The notes below the pieces were generated by a model, which was not told the DNA's origin, ran no database searches, and was given only the letters and a program-made list of their open reading frames with translations. Of a DNA stretch of 64,000 nt, positions 59,339-64,000 are shown piece by piece (within the stretch, counting starts at the first letter, position 1; every line of letters begins with the position of its first letter). This DNA is from Nipponacmea schrenckii. Taxonomy: Eukaryota; Mollusca; Gastropoda; Lottiidae. The translations under genes and the position numbers were made by a program. The stretch spans positions 27,877,023 to 27,941,022 of the forward strand of contig CM060200.1 in assembly GCA_030562195.1 (NCBI GenBank). The letters run 5' to 3'.

Positions 59339-59480
59339 CCAAAAATTCCATCAGAATAGAGGTGATACATCAAGAATTAATACTTAACTAAAAATGTTGT
59401 CATAAAGGTTGCTTGATATATATTCACCCATGGAAAAATATAAAGTTGTTAAATATGACACATAGAGTTTCTTAAATCTA

Positions 59481-59486
59481 TTTATT
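59481..59486 (-). terminator. Polyadenylation signal of the zinc-finger gene
   Basis: AATAAA on the minus strand, 116 bases after the stop codon. Confidence 0.5.
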
Positions 59487-59601
59487 ATCAATTTACAATA
59501 ATACCACAGTCTGTTCTAGTTGCCTGGGCCAATGTAGTCAATAGGAGATTACCTGCTTATCAATTCACTACACATAATTGATTTACTACCCATACCACAT
59601 T

Positions 59602-60645
59602 TTAGGGTTTTTCTTTCAAATGTAGACGAACATGTCTGGATAAAGCAGTACTTCCTGCAAATGATTTACTACAAATATCACATGTGTAAGGTTTTTCTCC
59701 AGTGTGTGTTCTGATGTGTTTCTTTAAATCACTTTTTTTAACAAATGTTTTGCTACAAATCTCACATGAAGAAAGTTTTTCACCTGTGTGTGTTCTCACA
59801 TGTAATGTCAAAGACCACTTTCTAGCAAATGATTTACCACAATATTGACATTGAAAAGGTTTCTCTCCAGTATGTAATCTAGAATGGTTATTTAACTCAC
59901 TGGTTGTTCCAAACGATTTACTACAAAAATCACAAGTATGGGGTTTCTCTCCTGTATGAATTCTTTCATGTATTGTAAGGTAACAACTCTGGGCAAATGA
60001 TTTCTGACAAAAAGTACAACTATATGGTTTCTCTCCAGTATGTTTCCTCATATGTTTGGTCAAATCAGTATGGGCTACAAAGGAATTATTGCAAAATTCA
60101 CATACATAAGGTCTCTCTCCAGTATGTAAGCGTATATGACTTTTTAAGTAACCTCTAGTAGAAAATGACTTATTACAAAATTCACAATTAAATGGTTTCT
60201 CTCCAGTGTGTGTGCGAATGTGTCTAATCAGATTGCGATTAGATGTAAATGCACTGTTACAAGCATCACATTTGAAAGGTTTCTCTCCAGTATGTGACCT
60301 AAGGTGCATCGTTAAAACACCTTTAACAGAAAACAACTTGTCACAAAAATTGCATTTATAGACTTTTTCTTCATGAACACTAATATGTTTACTCAGGTGA
60401 AAATCTGTAGAAAATGACTTGTGACAAAAATCACATATGTGAGGACTGTCTCCATTATGAATTCTATTATGTTTAGTCAAGTAATGGTAAGTTGAAAATG
60501 ATTTATCACAAACATAACACTTAAAAGGTTTTTCTTTAATAAGACGTTTTTTATGTATAGCCACATGTCTTAAGAGTCGATTACCCATAACAGTTTTTCC
60601 ACACACTCCACATGGTAGATGTTGACTCTTTTTATTAGAAAACAT
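59602..60645 (-). CDS. C2H2 zinc-finger protein, 12 fingers, 347 aa
   Basis: A single open frame. After a short N terminus comes an atypical finger (CGVCGKTVMGNRLLRHVAIH, residues 12-31), then eleven canonical C-x2-C-x12-H-x3-H fingers to the C terminus, most joined by HTGEKP-type linkers (two variants: NGDSPH, EEKVYK). This is a nuclear DNA-binding protein, probably a sequence-specific transcription regulator; no KRAB, BTB, ZAD or SCAN domain is visible. An in-frame TAA two codons upstream of the ATG supports this start. A polyadenylation signal, AATAAA, lies on the minus strand at 59486-59481. Fingers are diverse, not a fresh tandem array. The decayed paralogue lies about 0.8 kb downstream in the same orientation. 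Confidence 0.9.
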   Translation of the reverse strand: MFSNKKSQHLPCGVCGKTVMGNRLLRHVAIHKKRLIKEKPFKCYVCDKSFSTYHYLTKHNRIHNGDSPHICDFCHKSFSTDFHLSKHISVHEEKVYKCNFCDKLFSVKGVLTMHLRSHTGEKPFKCDACNSAFTSNRNLIRHIRTHTGEKPFNCEFCNKSFSTRGYLKSHIRLHTGERPYVCEFCNNSFVAHTDLTKHMRKHTGEKPYSCTFCQKSFAQSCYLTIHERIHTGEKPHTCDFCSKSFGTTSELNNHSRLHTGEKPFQCQYCGKSFARKWSLTLHVRTHTGEKLSSCEICSKTFVKKSDLKKHIRTHTGEKPYTCDICSKSFAGSTALSRHVRLHLKEKP

Positions 60646-60649
60646 TTCT

Positions 60650-61380
60650 TATTATTCACAACTTTAGATTTTTTTCATTGCTGGTATTGTACTATAATTC
60701 TGTGGGTGTAACTATAGCCTTATAATTATAAATATTAACAATGAGGAATCATGAACATTAAAGCAAAAGGCTTAAATAAGCAAGGTAACAATCGTCTACG
60801 ACCACAACTACTTCATGTAAATTGTAGGCTATTTGAATAATTGACATTGTAGCCGTAAAGTATTTACTACCAACAAAAAATCAGTAACTGGGAAATATTC
60901 ACCACAAGTCGCTTAGTTTCAAATAGGCGTTTATCATGCACTCAAAATTACATTTACACAAAGGTAGAAATATAAAAGGCCAGGAAATGAGTAATTTCTG
61001 ACAATAATCTTCTCTCCTTTCCATTTCCTCCATTGTTATATATTCCGACAAGGTGAAGGTCGTTGGAGAAACAATCATCCAGTCTTTCTGGTTGGTTGAT
61101 TTAGACAAAAAGCAGTTTGACCTTAATTCCTTATATATCTAATTGAAATGTTGTAGTATATTTCATACCGTGGCACAGTTTACAAATCAATCAATAATCT
61201 GTAATCGAGATCAGTGATATGTAATTTTTAAATTTTCCAACACCTTACCTTTCATGGACCTGTACAAAATGGGGCTGAATGATAGAGACTAATATCATCA
61301 AGTCTCATAGAGTTAAATATGTCCAGCCCTTAATAATCTCATTGTTCTATTGATTATTTCATTGGGCCGAGTCTGAAAAA
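60650..61380. other. Intergenic, upstream of the zinc-finger gene
   Basis: Nothing recognisable; a small minus-strand open frame at 60899-61108 has no family signal. The zinc-finger promoter is probably here, but no clear TATA element was seen. Confidence 0.35.
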
Positions 61381-61490
61381 AGTAGTCTGATTTGCCTTAT
61401 AAATTGGTCCGAGTTGCCTTATAAAAGTAGTCCGAGTTGCCTTTAAAAGTAGTCCGAGTTGCCTTATAAAAGTGGTCCGAGTTCCGATAT
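61381..61490 (+). repeat. Short tandem repeat of about 25 bp
   Basis: Four copies of AGTCCGAGTTGCCTTATAAA with slight length variation, directly next to the SINE at 61510. Confidence 0.8.
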
Positions 61491-61509
61491 TGTACTTTTA
61501 ATCTTTTGA

Positions 61510-61882
61510 AAAAATGAAATGAAATGAATGGAGTTTTACGCCCTACTGTTCTGCACCTTATGGGCTAATGAAGACGGGCAACGCCATGCAGTGTGCAATG
61601 AGGGAAATTTTGCCAGGACAGCGGCATTAGCCTACTCTTTTTGCGATTTCCAACTGTCGAGGGATCTTTAACGTGCACAGCCTGTAGCACACGGGGCCTC
61701 GGTTTATTGTCCAATCCGAACGACTAGTCGCTTTTTCCATGTCAGTCCCTCCGACCTGCATCACTGACAAGGGGAAACCGGGCTGAAAAATCCGAAAGTT
61801 CATCTCGACTTTTGCCGGGATTGAACCCTGTACCTTCACGTTAGCGAGCAAGCGTCTAACTCACTGAGCAACCGCGGCTCCC
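61510..61882 (-). mobile_element. tRNA-derived SINE, full length, with target duplication
   Basis: From 61882 on the minus strand: GGGAGCCGCGGTTGCTCAGT (box A), GGGTTCAATCCCGGC (box B) and a body with a GCACGTTAAAGATCCCTCGA block, ending CATTCATTTCATTTC. Flanking 13-bp repeats TTTAATCTTTTGA at 61497-61509 and 61883-61895 are the target-site duplication, which fixes both element ends and shows a fairly recent insertion. Confidence 0.9.
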
Positions 61883-61899
61883 TTTAATCTTTTGAGTGG

Positions 61900-62820
61900 C
61901 AAATAAGAAATTTGCCATTAGCCACTCTTTGTTTTCATTAGACTTTTTTTTTTCGGGAAGCTCCCTAGCTCAGCTCGAAAATGGTATTGAAATTTGGTTT
62001 GAAAAATGCAATAAGATACGTAATAGAAAATGAATATTTATAACTAAAATTTTTATGCATCGGAAGTGAAAAATTGCATAATAATAATTGAATAATTGCA
62101 TAACTTTGTTGCTAATTATCCGATCGCTTTGCAAATTACAGAATATAGAGAAGTCGCCAATAGAAATAAAAAGATATCATAAAAAAAAAATTCTACCACT
62201 TCCGGTTTTTGCGTGAGAACTTCCGGTTTTTCAGAACCACGTTGGGTGACCTACCCTCAGGTGAATGTAAGAAATGAGTACAAAAGCTAAATATAAACTA
62301 TCAGGCATAATTAGAACACAATTAGAGGAAAAAATTGTAACCGGAGGTGAAACTTTATGTGTTATCATAAAACGGTAACATTTAGCAAAATTTTAATAAG
62401 TCCGCTAACTTTTCCCCGATATGTACGATTTTGGTGTTTTTTGAAACCTTCTTACTGTATCTAAAATTTAATGGGAACAGAATTTTCATTTTCAAATTTG
62501 ATTTTTTTAAGCCCGATTGATATTTTAAAAAAATTCAAAAGGCTATATCAAGTGACATTGACCTTCAATTACCTTAATAATTTTCAAGTAAAATGTACTT
62601 GACCTAAGCTGTCCATACATATGCTTATAATGGTTATTAGAAAGTTTGTTTTGAGAGTTTAAATATTCAAAAGGCTATATCACGTGACCTTGTATCAAGT
62701 GGCCCCATAGGGTTTTTTTTCCACTCTCAGTACTGTTCACAGTTTTAGTTTATTTTGCTTGTGTGTCTTTAAAGATAAGCAAAAGAAAGTCTTTGACACT
62801 GTGCAGAGAAGATAGAGTTT
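61900..62820. repeat. Old repeat related to 5650-7070
   Basis: The blocks CTTCCGGTTTTTGCGTGAGA, GTGACATTGACCTTCAATTACC and TATATCACGTGACC resemble the repeat at 5650-7070. It is heavily diverged and non-coding. Confidence 0.5.
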
Positions 62821-62824
62821 ATAT

Positions 62825-63140
62825 ATTATGGCACAAAAAGTGGTTTGAGTTGTAGGCAGTGTGCAATAAGCAAAAAATTTGCTAGGACCCGGGCTTTAGT
62901 CAAGTCTTTTTGAGATTTCCATCTGTCAAGGGATCTTTAACATGGACAGCACTTTAGCACATGGGGCATCAGATTATTGTCCAATCAGCTATTTCCATGT
63001 CATCCCCTCTGACCTGTATTAATGACAAGATGATCTGAGATGAAAAATTGTAAGGTTCATCTCAACCTATAATAGGATTCAAGCCTGAACCCTCAGCTTA
63101 GCATGCAAGCATCGAACTGACTGAGTGAACTTGTAGGTAC
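62825..63140 (-). mobile_element. SINE, minus strand, old and diverged
   Basis: The blocks GCAGTGTGCAATAAG, CAAGGGATCTTTAACATGGA and CTCAGCTTAGCATGCAAGC correspond in order to the SINE at 61510. It lies downstream of the SIRT6-like last exon. Confidence 0.7.
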
Positions 63141-63293
63141 TGACAAGGTTTGTTTGACAGGGTTTAATTCAAATCTAGAGATGTAACACTTGTTCTTTGT
63201 TACCAATCTACTTCACTTCCACAAATATATTGCACTGGATCAAAGGAAAATTTTCAACAAAACTTCATTAAAAACTATTAATTAATCAAAAAA

Positions 63294-63957
63294 CTAGTAA
63301 TCAACAACCATTCTAAGAACTTTTGAAGGTGGTTCCATGGAAGGATTGTTTGAGTTAAAAAATGCTGATTTATCAGTTTTAATACCAGATTGAGTATCAC
63401 CTGTTTGATCACCTTTGACTTCAGAATGATTGGTATCATTAAAGCTTGTGTTTGGACTATTGTTATCATTTTGAACGTTGGAAAGATTCAGATTATATTG
63501 AGCTAAGTTATTCTGAGATTCTTCTATAATTTCAGGTTTAATGCTGAGCGTGTTTGACTCTAGTGTCATCTCAGCAGTATTTGCTTTCACGTCTAAACAT
63601 TCATTTTTCACACTCGATTCCACAAGTGCTTCAATTTTAATTTTGTCACCACCAGGTTTCAATACTTCTTCAATCACTATTTTTGGTCCCTTTTTCTCTG
63701 ATTTTAAAGTATGTGTGGATTCTAAAGTTACAGTAGGACATATAAATTCTGGAATTTTAACATTCAATTTTTCACAAAGACCACAAATTATTTTATCAAC
63801 ATAGCTGTTAATTTTTAAATCACATTTTTTATCATGTTTTGTGGTTTGTAAGTTCACAATTACAAGTTTTCCGCCATTTTTTCTGGTTGCTAGAGGAAGA
63901 TTGCCACAAGGAATGATCTGAAGTGAGGTTCCTAAACATACACTTAAATCAGACTTT
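63294..63957 (-). CDS. SIRT6: SIRT6-like sirtuin, last exon (gene continues beyond the window)
   Basis: A 664-nt exon follows an acceptor (tttatttcag on the minus strand) at 63958. It opens with KSDLSVCLGTSLQIIPCGN, then LPLATRKNGGKLVIVNLQ, TTKHDKKCDLKINSYVDKII, which match the NAD-binding end of the Rossmann fold of SIRT6 closely (GTSLQI, GGKLVIVNLQ, TKHD and YVD blocks). SIRT6 is a nuclear NAD-dependent deacylase acting on histone H3 and in DNA repair. The HD in TKHD and overall block order favour SIRT6 over SIRT7. After the fold comes a long, acidic, Ser/Asn-rich tail of about 150 residues with no visible domain. The frame requires two bases from the previous exon. Earlier exons (zinc-binding and catalytic His parts) lie outside. 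Confidence 0.9.
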
Positions 63958-64000
63958 CTGAAATAAAAAATATCATTTTATCAATAACTTCTGAGAGGAA

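Overview
The window is AT-rich eukaryotic DNA: split genes with GT-AG introns, C2H2 zinc fingers, a sirtuin, a secreted C-type lectin, tRNA-derived SINEs, several non-LTR retrotransposon lineages and a Penelope-like element. Tandem-repeat-cored elements with an (ACGG)n tract, like the 'pearl' elements described from bivalves, make a marine mollusc the best guess. That is inference; no rRNA or mitochondrial marker is present.

Layout. 1-1.5 kb: decayed Penelope-like element. 2.4-4.5 kb (+): two recognised exons of a membrane-anchored SGNH/PC-esterase-like gene. 4.5-7.4 kb: old repeats. 7.5-18.4 kb: a 1.33-kb unit in four tandem copies, carrying insertions of pearl-like elements, with filled and empty target sites side by side. 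This block appears to have replaced the middle of a minus-strand L1-like LINE whose ORF1 and endonuclease lie at 18.4-21.7 kb and whose likely 3' end lies at 7.2-7.4 kb.

23.4-45.7 kb (-): the main gene, a DUF885-family protein reconstructed from 16 phase-compatible exons (607 codons) with signal peptide, a conserved HE-x4-HH motif and a hydrophobic C-terminal tail. Its introns hold at least five minisatellites, two LINEs, SINEs, a TTAA-ended MITE family and two fold-back elements.

49.5-51.0 kb (-): a three-exon secreted PAN-like/C-type lectin protein (220 aa). 54.5-56.5 kb: decayed RNase H-bearing LINE. 57.7-60.6 kb (-): a decayed C2H2 zinc-finger paralogue beside an intact 347-aa C2H2 protein. 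63.3-64 kb (-): the last exon of a SIRT6-like sirtuin running off the window.

The host genes show no operon-like or pathway link. The most unusual items are the complete animal DUF885 gene and the natural series of filled and empty insertion sites in the pearl-like cluster.
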